Below, in pieces: positions 35,520-44,184 of a stretch of 64,000 nt of DNA. Position 1 is the first letter of the stretch; every line of letters begins with the position of its first letter. This stretch comes from Paenibacillus amylolyticus (GTDB lineage: Bacteria; Bacillota; Bacilli; Paenibacillales; Paenibacillaceae). The position numbers and the translations under genes are program-made. The notes below the pieces were generated by a model, which saw only the letters and a program-made list of their open reading frames with translations, was not told the origin of the DNA and did no database searches. The stretch lies in NCBI RefSeq assembly GCF_003719335.1, contig NZ_RIAS01000003.1, forward strand, positions 124,001 through 188,000, given 5' to 3'.

Positions 35520-37331
35520 CTATCGTGGCTTGTTCCAAGGTGCTGGACGCCACCACAAATCCTTCAACCCTTTGGCATTCGTCGGTGCAACTGGAGACAG
35601 ATACGGTGCCCCAAATGAGCGAAGACTGCTCAAATGAATGACGATCAAAATGATACCCAACATAACCCCGATTAAACCCAGCGTTCCAGCCAAAAGCATA
35701 ATGGGAAAACGAAGCAATCGTGTCGAAATGCTAGCGGAGTAGCGTGGAATCATAAAGGATGCAATCCCTGTGATCGCAACGATGATAATCATCGGAGCGG
35801 AGACGATGCCAGCCGTGGTTGCAGCCTGTCCAATAATGAGCGCGCCGACGATGCTGACCGCGGAACCTACCTGTTTGGGCAGGCGAACACCAGCTTCCCG
35901 GAGTGCTTCAAAGGCAATTTCCATAATAAGTGCCTCTACAAGTGCGGGAAACGGAATTTCCTCTCTCGCTCTAGCGATACTGAGTAGTAATACTGTAGGA
36001 ATCATCTCTTGGTGATAGGTCGTGATCGCGACATAAGCCGAGGGCAGCAGCAGTGACAGAACATAAAATACGTATCGCAGCCAGCGGAGAAATACGCTCA
36101 TAAACACATATTGATAATAATCTTCAGGTGACTGAAGCATCGAAAACAGCGTTACAGGAGCCACCAGTGTGAACGGTGTTCCGTCCACCAGTATCGCAAA
36201 CCGCCCTTCCATCAGATTGGAGGCCACAACGTCCGGACGTTCAGTAGCAATCATTTGAGGAAAAGGTGAGAATCGCTGATCGATGATATCTTCTTCAATA
36301 TACTGACTTTCCAGAATGTCGCGGACTCTTAACCGATCAAGTCGCTGCTCTACCTCTTTCACCAAAGAGGCATCTATAATACCCTCCACGTACGCAAGTG
36401 CAATGCTGGTATTGGAGCTTTCACCAACGGTGCGTGTTCGGAATTTTAGTGCAGGTGTTTTGAGCCGTTTACGAACCAAAGAAAGATTCATTGTGAGCGA
36501 TTCGGTGAAGCCATCCCTTGCACCACGAACCGTAGATTCAGCTAGTGGTTCCTCCGTCGAACGATTAGCGGCTTTATAGAGCGGATACGTTGTTGCCACA
36601 TTGGAGCCTTCCAGAAGTAGAAGTGCTTCTCCTTCCAATATCGCTTCTGCGGCCTGTTTGGACGTTTCCACGGTTTTTACGGAAGATAGAGGAACCTGTG
36701 CAGACTCCAAACCAATCTCCTGAACAGGGGCTAACACCTGACGCTCAAGCCGCTCAGTATCACATAAACCCACACAATATACACATAATGCCGAGGTGAA
36801 GCCCGCGGTTTCGAATGAATGAAAAATCACATCGGAACAGTCCGTAAATACGGCGCGCAATGTCTCTTCATCAATGGCCAGATCCCCTGTTAAGGGCAAG
36901 TCCTGACGCGTTTCTTCTTGTTCTTGATCCGATTGTCCTTCTTGATCCGATTGATCCTTGCCTTTTTTCTCTTTCTTCTCTTTCTTCTTCTCGTTCTCGT
37001 TTGAATCCTGATCCGTATTTTTCTCCGCGTTTTGATCGGTATTCTGTGTTGATTTTTCGCCGTTTTCTTTTTCTTTTTCTTGCTGATCTTGTTCTTGTTC
37101 TTGTTCTTGTTCTTGTTCTTGTTCTTTCTGTTCTTCTTTTGTATCCTGTTTCATATTTTGCTCGGTTGACTGATCTGTATCTTGCTTCGAATCCTGTTGT
37201 TCTGCGGTGCTTGAGTTTGAATTGGTGTCTGTATTATTATTTGTGCTTGATTCGGTATTTGTACTTGAGTTCGTATTCGTGTTTGAGTTTGTGCTTGAGT
37301 TAGAATTTGTATTTTGGCTGTTTTGACTCAT
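35520..37331 (-). CDS. gerA: Germinant receptor A subunit with long disordered N-terminus
   Basis: 603 residues from ATG 37331 (AGGGGG site). From about residue 148 the protein is a normal GerAA/GerKA subunit: 'LPLTGDLAIDEETLRAVFTDCSDV', then 'SPFPQMIATERPDVVASNLMEGRFAILVDGTPF' and four to five C-terminal transmembrane helices. The first 145 residues are extreme in composition: a Ser/Asn/Thr stretch, then Glu/Gln/Asp/Lys runs including six E-Q pairs encoded by a perfect hexanucleotide tandem repeat. Disordered heads of this subunit are known to vary; this one is long. A subunits form the oligomeric ion channel that opens when spores sense germinant. Confidence 0.93.
   Translation of the reverse strand: MSQNSQNTNSNSSTNSNTNTNSSTNTESSTNNNTDTNSNSSTAEQQDSKQDTDQSTEQNMKQDTKEEQKEQEQEQEQEQEQDQQEKEKENGEKSTQNTDQNAEKNTDQDSNENEKKKEKKEKKGKDQSDQEGQSDQEQEETRQDLPLTGDLAIDEETLRAVFTDCSDVIFHSFETAGFTSALCVYCVGLCDTERLERQVLAPVQEIGLESAQVPLSSVKTVETSKQAAEAILEGEALLLLEGSNVATTYPLYKAANRSTEEPLAESTVRGARDGFTESLTMNLSLVRKRLKTPALKFRTRTVGESSNTSIALAYVEGIIDASLVKEVEQRLDRLRVRDILESQYIEEDIIDQRFSPFPQMIATERPDVVASNLMEGRFAILVDGTPFTLVAPVTLFSMLQSPEDYYQYVFMSVFLRWLRYVFYVLSLLLPSAYVAITTYHQEMIPTVLLLSIARAREEIPFPALVEALIMEIAFEALREAGVRLPKQVGSAVSIVGALIIGQAATTAGIVSAPMIIIVAITGIASFMIPRYSASISTRLLRFPIMLLAGTLGLIGVMLGIILIVIHLSSLRSFGAPYLSPVAPTNAKGLKDLWWRPAPWNKPR
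37088..37126. repeat. Hexanucleotide tandem repeat inside gerA
   Basis: GTTCTT is repeated six times without error (37091-37126), preceded by CTT. On the coding strand it gives alternating Glu-Gln. Because the unit is 6 bp, copy-number changes keep the frame. Confidence 0.95.
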
Positions 37332-37423
37332 GGGCTCCACCCCCTTTCCACCGATAAGTCCAAGTATTCTCAGTAAAAGATATCATTTGCTTCCTTCACC
37401 AGAAATATGCAGTGGAAACGACG

Positions 37424-37452
37424 AAAAGAGCCGCTCCGCGAGCGACTCTCTT
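37424..37452 (-). terminator. Terminator of the sugar ABC operon
   Basis: 10-bp arms AGAGCCGCTC and GAGCGACTCT with one mismatch and a 3-nt loop, followed by TTTT on the minus strand, about 45 bp beyond the last permease gene. Confidence 0.8.
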
Positions 37453-37494
37453 CTAAACTAACATTAACTTACACTGTGAAGATTGTTCATGTAA

Positions 37495-38376
37495 CTATCC
37501 TTTAACAGCACCCAAAGCGACACTTCCGATAATCTGCTTGGAAAATACGGCGAACACAACAATAATCGGCAAAATGGAAATTGCTACTCCCAGATACAAC
37601 AATCCGTAATCCATACCGTAGTAGCCCTGAACTAGAGCCACCAACACAGGCAGCGGATACTTATCAAGGGAGAAAAAGAGTACGAGTGGTGTCAGGAAGT
37701 TATTCCATGACCCGATAAAGGTGAAAATCCCCAGAGCCGAGATCGCTGGCCCAAGGATGGGCAGCACAATCTGATTAAATGTTCTGAACTCATTCGCACC
37801 GTCCACGCGGGATGATTCAATGATCTCATCGGGAATACTGCTCTCCATAAACTGTTTGATGAAAAATACGTTAAAGGCATTCGCCGCCGCAGGTAGAATA
37901 ATCGCTGCATAACTGTCCAGCAGGCCAAGCGTACTGAACAGCCGGTATACCCCAATTAGCGCCAGTTGACCCGGAACCATCATCGTGGCGAGCAGAAACA
38001 AGAACAATCCGGTACGGCCTTTAAAATTAAACTTGGCAAAGCCGTAGGCCGTTAAAGCACCGATATACAGGGACAGTACGGTGGAGCTGCCAGCGATAAA
38101 AAAACTGTTGGCGAAGCCACGCCAGATGTTAATTTTAGAAGCCATATTCACATAATTGTCTATCAGAAACGTACCCGGAAGAAACGTAAAACTCGAAGCA
38201 ATCGACGCATTGTTATGTGTAGAATAGATCAGCATCAGGTAAAACGGAATCACACACAAGACAGCGAGGGCGATCAGAAACAGATAAATGAGGATTTTCC
38301 CCAATGTCAGCCGCTGACGAAGCGCATGATGCTGAACTACGGCCTCTCGCTGCGCGGCAACCTTAGCAGTTTGCAT
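37495..38376 (-). CDS. Sugar ABC transporter permease, MalG type
   Basis: 293 residues with six transmembrane segments, CUT1 family inner-membrane subunit. The coupling-helix EAA motif reads 'ESSRVDGANEFRTFNQIVLPILGPAI', preceded by 'IKQFMESSIPDEI'. The first segment follows a basic head and 'LGKILIYLFLIALAVLCVIPFYLMLIYST'. It forms the channel with the MalF-type permease 15 bp upstream. No ATPase gene is present in the operon, as is common for Firmicute CUT1 systems, which share an MsmX-type ATPase. Confidence 0.93.
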   Translation of the reverse strand: MQTAKVAAQREAVVQHHALRQRLTLGKILIYLFLIALAVLCVIPFYLMLIYSTHNNASIASSFTFLPGTFLIDNYVNMASKINIWRGFANSFFIAGSSTVLSLYIGALTAYGFAKFNFKGRTGLFLFLLATMMVPGQLALIGVYRLFSTLGLLDSYAAIILPAAANAFNVFFIKQFMESSIPDEIIESSRVDGANEFRTFNQIVLPILGPAISALGIFTFIGSWNNFLTPLVLFFSLDKYPLPVLVALVQGYYGMDYGLLYLGVAISILPIIVVFAVFSKQIIGSVALGAVKG

Positions 38377-38391
38377 ACAATCTCTCCCTCC

Positions 38392-39282
38392 CTATGAACG
38401 GCTCTTCCGTTTGGTCATGATGAAGGATGCAACCGATAACAGAATGATAATGACGAACAGACAAAATGCAATGGCAGCTCCATAACCAAAACGTGTACTC
38501 TGGAACGCCACATTATAGAGGTACATAATGCTGGTCATTGCCGCGCGGTCCGGACCGCCATTACCATTCGTCAAGGTAAACGGCTGATCGAAAATCTGAA
38601 TGCCGCCAATGATCGATGTAATGATCTGGAATAAAATAATCGGTTTAAGCATCGGCACGATGATATGCATGAAGATATGTTTTTTCTTGGCTCCATCAAT
38701 CTGGGCGGCTTCCTGCAATGCCGGGTCAATCCCCTGCAGACCGGCCAGATAGATGACCATCGAGTAGCCGAAATATTGAAAGAACAGGATCGATGAGACA
38801 ATTAATCGCATAAACCAAGGGTCATTTTTCCAATTGATCGGATCTTGTATTAAACCTACCTGCATGAGGAAATGATTCAGTCCGCCTGACTGCCAATCAA
38901 AAATCAGACTGACAAGCAAACCGAGCGAAGCCGCGGTGACGATGTTGGGGAAAAAGTATACGGCCCGGAAAATATCCCGACCCTTTAACAGCTTATCGTT
39001 TAAAATAAATGCCAGCACGAGGGATACCGTCAATTGCGGTACTACCGACACCCCCCATATAAAGAGCGTATTAAATAACGTTTTGTAGAAAAGCGGGTCC
39101 TGAAGCACGGCGACATAGTTACCGATTCCGACGAACTCAGGCGTGGTGATTCCGTCGAAGTTCGTGAAACTGATATATAGCGAGTACAGAATCGGATACA
39201 GCCCAAAAATGGCAAACACGATAAAAAAAGGAGCAATAAAGTAGTACCCGTAATGGTCTTTGCGAATTGTTTTGGCAAACAT
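38392..39282 (-). CDS. Sugar ABC transporter permease, MalF/UgpA type
   Basis: 296 residues from ATG 39282, which has GGGGGA at the right distance (a start at 39300 is less likely). Six transmembrane segments, starting 'YYFIAPFFIVFAIFGLYPILYSLYISFTNF'. The EAA motif is 'EAAQIDGAKKKHIFMHIIVPMLKPI'. It pairs with the MalG-type subunit behind it. A 269-bp gap separates it from the binding-protein gene, longer than usual within such an operon; it holds hairpins but no gene. Confidence 0.93.
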   Translation of the reverse strand: MFAKTIRKDHYGYYFIAPFFIVFAIFGLYPILYSLYISFTNFDGITTPEFVGIGNYVAVLQDPLFYKTLFNTLFIWGVSVVPQLTVSLVLAFILNDKLLKGRDIFRAVYFFPNIVTAASLGLLVSLIFDWQSGGLNHFLMQVGLIQDPINWKNDPWFMRLIVSSILFFQYFGYSMVIYLAGLQGIDPALQEAAQIDGAKKKHIFMHIIVPMLKPIILFQIITSIIGGIQIFDQPFTLTNGNGGPDRAAMTSIMYLYNVAFQSTRFGYGAAIAFCLFVIIILLSVASFIMTKRKSRS

Positions 39283-39551
39283 ACGCTGTCCCCCAATCAT
39301 TAATTGACCTAAAGCGAACTACGATGGTTACACAAGCACTTCGATGACAGAAGAGTCTTCCAATCGCTGTTATCCCCGGATTTTCTGATTCCCTTTTTAA
39401 AAGGGGAAAATTCGGTGATAAGCGAATGCTTTCGAAGTAGCTTTCTTGCAGAAAGCTTTTAGGCAACCGCTTCGCTTTTCCAGCTTTCTTCTGTCCTCTA
39501 CGTTGTTTGTGTAAACACTTAGTTAACTTCGTAGGTTCTGGAGTAGTAAAC
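39283..39551. other. Spacer with hairpins between binding-protein and permease genes
   Basis: No gene. Perfect inverted repeats are present, for example AGCTTTCT/AGAAAGCT around 3 nt at 39439-39457 and a CCCTTTTTAAAAGGGG element near 39400. Such spacers often stabilise or partly end the transcript so that the binding protein is made in excess; this role is inferred. Confidence 0.45.
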
Positions 39552-40829
39552 TTACTCTACCTCTAATTCCGGGAACCTTAAGCGTACATCACGCTTAATG
39601 CGTTTGACCACGTCCTCCTTGGTCTGGATATCACCGTTCAGATACAGCTGCAGCAGATTTCGATAGATATCCGTGTTGATAATGCCGTCATATTTGGTTC
39701 GCTCATACACCGGAACCTGCTTGGCGGCCTCCGAGAAAAATTCAAAATGTTTTTGTCCACCCAGATAGGCCGAGGTGAGCGATTCCGCAAGCTGGTCATT
39801 CACGACCATGTTACTCGTAAAGTAATCCTGCTCTTTGGCAAGCCCCTTCAAAAATTCATGGTCAAAGTTGTAAAATTGAATGAATTTCCAGGCGGCATCC
39901 TTCTGGTCACTCTTGTTATACATCGCAATGTAAGTCCCTCCTGAACTGAAGGACGAAGGCCCGTGTGCCAGCCCCCATAAGCCTTCGGTATCGGGTGCAT
40001 TGGCTTTAAACGTAAACTGAAGTCCCCAAGTCGCTGCCGGGTAGAACATCACTTCTCCTTTTTGCATCGAGGCTGCATAACCTGCGCTTCCATCCTCGTA
40101 CTCAGCAAGTACATGCCGTTCCCGTGCCTCACGCACCAGATCAAGCACTTTCATATAAGTTGGATCAATAACCAGCTTCCCGTCCTTCACCCAAGGAATT
40201 CCATCATATGAATTGGCTATGCCATTCCAGTTCGCAAGTGCATGTACCTTGTTGCCACTTTGTTCTTTCACTTTTTCTCCGATAGCAAAAATCTTCTCCC
40301 ATGTATCAATCTGAGCGCTGACTTTATCTGGATCGTCGGTACCCAGATATTCTTTCGCCAGATCACGGCGATAATAGATGCCACCAGGCGTCCCTTGATA
40401 TCCAATAGCCCTGACGTTTCCCTCACTATCCTGCTCATTAGCCTGCACAAAAGGGTACTGCTCCTTAATTAACTCGTTTGCGTTGTATGGTGCAGCTGAC
40501 AAGTTTTCCAAATAGGGTACATCAATGAGTTCCCGAATATTTCCATTCTCAATCATAAACACGTCGGGTGCTTTGGAACTGGTCTGAAGTGCTGATTTGA
40601 GCTTGGTCAGGTAAAAGTTGCCTGGAATATTAACGAAATTCACTTTGATATCTGGATACTTCTCTTCGAATTTCTCAATGGCATAGTCTGCTTCATCCGT
40701 AAAACTCCAGACCGTAATCTCCTGTTGCTTCGCTGGATTTGATGCACCTGTCTGACAACCCGCGAGCAATAGTACTGAACTTGCAAGCAGCGTGACTGGT
40801 ACAACTAACCGCTTAAACCATCTCTTCAT
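39552..40829 (-). CDS. Extracellular sugar-binding lipoprotein (CUT1 family)
   Basis: 425 residues, solute-binding protein family 1. The signal ends in lipobox 'LLAGC', so it is anchored on the outer face. The mature part starts 'EITVWSFTDEADYAIEKFEEKYPDIKVNFVNIPG' and has 'SSKAPDVFMIENG', the usual first-lobe motifs, plus an aromatic-rich sugar cleft. It feeds the two permeases behind it. A perfect cre sequence lies between the promoter region and the start, so glucose repression through CcpA is likely; the AraC gene upstream is the probable specific activator. The sugar cannot be named. Confidence 0.93.
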   Translation of the reverse strand: MKRWFKRLVVPVTLLASSVLLLAGCQTGASNPAKQQEITVWSFTDEADYAIEKFEEKYPDIKVNFVNIPGNFYLTKLKSALQTSSKAPDVFMIENGNIRELIDVPYLENLSAAPYNANELIKEQYPFVQANEQDSEGNVRAIGYQGTPGGIYYRRDLAKEYLGTDDPDKVSAQIDTWEKIFAIGEKVKEQSGNKVHALANWNGIANSYDGIPWVKDGKLVIDPTYMKVLDLVREARERHVLAEYEDGSAGYAASMQKGEVMFYPAATWGLQFTFKANAPDTEGLWGLAHGPSSFSSGGTYIAMYNKSDQKDAAWKFIQFYNFDHEFLKGLAKEQDYFTSNMVVNDQLAESLTSAYLGGQKHFEFFSEAAKQVPVYERTKYDGIINTDIYRNLLQLYLNGDIQTKEDVVKRIKRDVRLRFPELEVE

Positions 40830-40847
40830 AAAGTACCCTCCCTAAAA

Positions 40848-40862
40848 AGGAAACGCTTACAA
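40848..40862 (-). promoter_or_regulatory. Catabolite response element (cre) before the sugar transporter
   Basis: On the minus strand TTGTAAGCGTTTCCT fits the CcpA consensus WTGNAANCGNWNNCW at every fixed position. It lies 19 bp before the start of the binding-protein gene, a place where bound CcpA-HPr would block transcription. Confidence 0.75.
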
Positions 40863-40914
40863 TTTATTTGAGTATAAGAATTTGAGCGGTAGCTTTCTCC
40901 ACAAATATTGTCAA

Positions 40915-41790
40915 TCATCCTTGATATTTTGTGATATTGGAACGATGACGTTTGCGAAATTCGGACGGCGTGCAGTTATTATATTTTTTAAACAGACGAT
41001 TATAAGAATTCACATTGTTGAATCCATGACTGATCGCAATCTCCAAAATGGATTCCTGACGAAACAAAAGCGCCCACTCCGACTTAATAATGCGAAAATG
41101 ATTTAAATATTCCATTAGCGTGATCCCTTTGATTTCTTTGAATAGTTTGCAGATATGGAATTTACTGAACTTCATATGTTCCGCCACCTGTTCCAGCTTA
41201 ATCGGTTCGGCATAGTGCTCTTCCAGATACTCGCATACGGATTCGAGAAACTCGAACTTCTTGGAAGACACACAAGGCCAGCATGATGGCGTATCCTTAT
41301 GTGGAGCCGGTGGCGCAGTACGCAGTAGCAGGACGATCAGATCATATAACCGAGATACCATAAGCCAGCGGTAACCGGGTTTCTGATTTTTTATCTCCGT
41401 TGCAATTGCATCAATATAAGGACTGGGGTTGAACTGACTGCTGCACGGAATGATGGACGTTTGATTAAAAAGTGTCCCCAGCTCCTGCATCTCCGCTTCA
41501 CTCGTGAAGCTCCCGGTTAACAATTCAAGCCGAAACAACAGAATCGTCAGCCGTCCGGTGCCTGGCATAAAATAATGCACATCCCCCGGCTTGATCAGAA
41601 TCATATCTCCTTGGTTCAGTTCGAACATTTGCTCATTTACACCAATTCGCGCATGATTTCCATTCACAACGACAAGTTCAACTTCATCATGCCAATGTGC
41701 GGCATAATTGAATTCTGCTCCTGTATAAATTAACCGAATGGGAAAACCGTCGGCCATGTGACCTGTTTCCAGAAAAGTAGGTACGCCCAT
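40915..41790 (-). CDS. AraC-family transcriptional regulator
   Basis: 291 residues. The N-terminal half is a cupin-type sensor ('AAHWHDEVELVVVNGNHARIGVNEQMFELNQGDMILIKPGDVHYF') that would bind a sugar. The C-terminal half carries two helix-turn-helix motifs, 'IKLEQVAEHMKFSKFHICKLFKEIKGI' and 'ILEIAISHGFNNVNSYNRLFKKYNNCTPSEFRKRH', the signature of AraC/XylS proteins. It is upstream of, and in line with, the sugar importer, about 85 bp before the binding-protein gene, so it most likely activates it. A GGAGG site precedes the ATG. Confidence 0.93.
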   Translation of the reverse strand: MGVPTFLETGHMADGFPIRLIYTGAEFNYAAHWHDEVELVVVNGNHARIGVNEQMFELNQGDMILIKPGDVHYFMPGTGRLTILLFRLELLTGSFTSEAEMQELGTLFNQTSIIPCSSQFNPSPYIDAIATEIKNQKPGYRWLMVSRLYDLIVLLLRTAPPAPHKDTPSCWPCVSSKKFEFLESVCEYLEEHYAEPIKLEQVAEHMKFSKFHICKLFKEIKGITLMEYLNHFRIIKSEWALLFRQESILEIAISHGFNNVNSYNRLFKKYNNCTPSEFRKRHRSNITKYQG

Positions 41791-41987
41791 GCCATTTGCC
41801 TCCTCTTTTTTCCATACACATCTGTCTCATGTTTCTATGCTTATGCCTGAATGTACTTCCCCGTTTCTCATATTCTATCTAAAATAGGACCAAACATCCA
41901 AATTCGCAGATCTCAACGGTTAGTGAAATTGACTATAAGCATGTTAATATAGGCTAAGGAAATCCAATGAAATCGGAGTGGTCAGAC

Positions 41988-42413
41988 ATGAAATTCAGCG
42001 ATTTTAAAATAGGACAGCGTTATGAAACCGGGTCGGTTCTCTTAACGAAGGAGGACATCCTTCGTTTTGCCGAACTTTACGACCCGCAATATATGCATCT
42101 GGATGAGGACAAAGCGAAAAAAGGACGCTTCGGAGGTCTGATTGCATCCGGCATGCAGACCCTGAACGTCACGTTCCGGCTGTGGATCGATGTTGGCGTG
42201 TATGGTGAGCATATTATCGCTGGAACAGGTATGAACCACATTCAATTTTTGAAACCTGTCTATCCAGGGGATGAACTTCGCGTTATGGCTGAAGTCACCG
42301 AACTTCGTCCGAGACGAACTGGGAATGGCACGGTGACGGTCTTGCTCAGTACTTTTAACCAAAAGGGTCAGAACGTATTTCGAGCGGAGTTGAGTGCGCT
42401 GGTGGATAATTGA
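41988..42413 (+). CDS. MaoC-like dehydratase
   Basis: About 141 residues, a single hot-dog fold of the MaoC/R-hydratase family. The hydratase motif 'YDPQYMHLDEDKAKKGRFGGLIASGMQT' supplies the Asp and His of the active site, and 'FLKPVYPGDELRVMAEV' is the usual closing block. Such enzymes hydrate or dehydrate (R)-3-hydroxyacyl-CoA thioesters. ATG 41988 follows GGAGTGG and puts the family's start at 'FSDFKIGQ'; ATG 41967 with AAGGA is an alternative. It is divergent from the AraC gene and convergent with a TetR gene; no fatty-acid genes adjoin it. Confidence 0.88.
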   Translation: MKFSDFKIGQRYETGSVLLTKEDILRFAELYDPQYMHLDEDKAKKGRFGGLIASGMQTLNVTFRLWIDVGVYGEHIIAGTGMNHIQFLKPVYPGDELRVMAEVTELRPRRTGNGTVTVLLSTFNQKGQNVFRAELSALVDN

Positions 42414-42497
42414 AAGGCGAGGCTGGTTATGTAATGTCATAATAACGGAGAATTACCGATATCGTTTCTTGTTGGTTATCTACAAAAATATAGAAAA

Positions 42498-42556
42498 AGA
42501 GTCGTCTCGACAGTGGAATGTTTGTATCCTACAAACAACCGAAAAGAGACGACTCT
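42498..42556. terminator. Terminator between maoC-like gene and tetR
   Basis: 11-bp outer arms AGAGTCGTCTC and GAGACGACTCT enclose an inner stem GTTTGTA/TACAAAC. The minus strand runs into TTTTT, so it mainly ends the TetR transcript. Confidence 0.85.
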
Positions 42557-42560
42557 CTGG

Positions 42561-43160
42561 TCAGCCTGTAGCAATTCCTTTTAGAAGCAAGTTAACCGCT
42601 TTGACATGCAGAGCCGCATATTCATCCCCGCTTAGATTTGGCTTAGTTAAGCAGAGTTGAGTTGCTCCAGCCAAGGTTGACATGACCCCAAAGCTCAATG
42701 TTTCGATGTCTTCATTAATAAAAATGCCTTGATTAATCCCCGTCTGCAACACCTGCCTAATTGCAGCATAAGCTACTTCTGTGATTTCCTTTAATGTAGT
42801 CAATGACTCGGATTCGCTAGAAAGTGTTCTAGAATACTCTTCAAGTGCCTGGATTAATGGACTTTCACAGTCTCTTCCGAATAAATCAGCCATTTCAAGT
42901 AACTGTTCGCTGGGAGACGAAGATTGCTCCATCAAACGAAGCCATTTTTGAGACATTTGTTCGGTATGCTGAGTAAGCAGTTGGAGAAATAGTACCTCTT
43001 TATTTTTAAAGTGATGGTATAGGTTTCCTTTGCTCATCTGTGTCAATGCACACAAGTCATCCATAGTAGCTCGATCATAACCTTTTTCAATAAATAACAG
43101 TTTGGCATGGTTTAAAATAATCGTTTTAGCTTCCTCTGCTGGCAATCTTCTTCTGGTCAT
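42561..43160 (-). CDS. TetR-family transcriptional regulator
   Basis: 199 residues. The DNA-binding head runs 'AKTIILNHAKLLFIEKGYDRATMDDLCALTQMSKGNLYHHFKNKEVLFLQLL', a textbook TetR motif; the C-terminal part is the ligand pocket. It lies 18 bp behind the CPBP protease gene on the same strand and shares its promoter, which contains a 38-bp perfect palindrome. The simplest reading is an autoregulated pair in which this protein represses the operon. GGGAGG precedes the ATG. Confidence 0.9.
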   Translation of the reverse strand: MTRRRLPAEEAKTIILNHAKLLFIEKGYDRATMDDLCALTQMSKGNLYHHFKNKEVLFLQLLTQHTEQMSQKWLRLMEQSSSPSEQLLEMADLFGRDCESPLIQALEEYSRTLSSESESLTTLKEITEVAYAAIRQVLQTGINQGIFINEDIETLSFGVMSTLAGATQLCLTKPNLSGDEYAALHVKAVNLLLKGIATG

Positions 43161-43178
43161 GAGTTTCCTCCCGAAACC

Positions 43179-44031
43179 TTATGAACGGTTCATTTTATGC
43201 TTGAAAAATTGAAAAGCACCATATGAGATAACGATAACAAAAATCCCAAACAATGCAAATGGCATATCTAATGTGTGGCGGTATACAATATTTTGCAGAC
43301 CCATGTTTTCCAAAGTCGACGTTCCATATCCCCAGATGGATGTATTAAACATGTTCGTGGCAAAATGAATACCGATGGGAGCAGCCAGACCATTCGTATG
43401 GTAAGCTACGATTCCCAAAAAGAGCGCTGCCAGCATATAATACAGGGGTCCAAAAATCCCGTAATGCAGCATTTCGGGGTTAAACCCATGGAGCAGAGCA
43501 AAGATCAGGGAAGTGACAAAGATAGACCAGAATGCACCGCCTCTTAATGATCTGAACATACGGTACATATAACCTCTAAACAAAATCTCTTCAGCAGCAC
43601 TTTGAAACAAAATCAAAGGAGCAGTAACGATGAGTACACCTAACCACGGAAGGGGATCGAAATTAAACGCAAAAGCTTGAGGATGCAGAGCGATATCGAC
43701 AAGTAAATACAGGATAAGCGCAGTGAAGTACCATGCAAAATAAATAGCAAACTTGCGGAAATCAGGCCTTCTACCTTCAAGAAAAAAATGTTCTAAAAGG
43801 GATTTTAAAGAAATACCTGGTGATCATGTAGACGCCGAGAATCAGGAAAGAAAAAGACAAATATAGTGTGATCAATTGGGGTAATCCAGAACGAGTAGCA
43901 GGAATCAGAGTATTCAGTAGATTGAACCATAATAAAGTACCGCCCTGCCAAATAATCAAAATAAGTACGAGGCATGCTGCGGATTTTAAACTTGATGGTA
44001 TCGGCGGTTGAAGGCCATAATTCCTTTCCAT
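43179..44031 (-). pseudogene. CPBP-family intramembrane protease, frameshifted in a T7 run
   Basis: Joined across one frameshift, the gene codes for a 283-residue membrane protein with the CPBP (Abi/CAAX protease) motifs 'SAAEEILFRGYMYRMFR' (E-E-x-x-x-R) and 'FALLHGFNP' plus 'GIHFATNMF' (the histidines). The front part is read from ATG 44031 and stops after 'RTFFS' near 43777; the rest continues in another frame as 'LEGRRPDFRKFAIYFAWYF'. Removing one T from the seven (43782-43788, A on the plus strand) restores one frame. It may be a slipped-strand mutation, a phase-variable switch or a sequencing error. Such proteases process prenylated or signal peptides or give bacteriocin immunity. Confidence 0.8.
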
Positions 44032-44048
44032 GATACACACCCATCTCT

Positions 44049-44086
44049 TATTGTATTTACCGACTATATAGTCGGTAAATACAATA
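44049..44086. promoter_or_regulatory. 38-bp perfect palindrome, TetR operator
   Basis: Every one of the 38 positions is symmetric; the centre reads TTACCGACTATATAGTCGGT with AT-rich flanks. It lies about 20 bp before the start of the CPBP gene, in the promoter. ACCGACTATATAGTCGGT is the form of a TetR-family operator. Confidence 0.8.
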
Positions 44087-44139
44087 TATATATCCAAATC
44101 ATTTCTGTCAACGATAATTACTGGCTAAAATGATCACAC

Positions 44140-44166
44140 AAAAAGCCGCCCGAGGGCGGCTTTTTG
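44140..44166. terminator. Terminator of the aminotransferase gene
   Basis: AAAAAGCCGCCC and GGGCGGCTTTTT form a strong stem with a tiny loop just behind the stop at 44185 on the minus strand. Confidence 0.92.
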
Positions 44167-44184
44167 TATGATCATTCAATGGTT

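Noticed and set aside
36860..37303. 147-codon Leu/Ser-rich frame opposite gerA
   Set aside because: It is the antisense of the low-complexity gerA head; repeats of Glu-Gln codons read as Leu-Val repeats on the other strand.
39509..39522. Second cre site in the spacer of the sugar operon
   Set aside because: The sequence TGTGTAAACACTTA lacks the central CG of the cre consensus.
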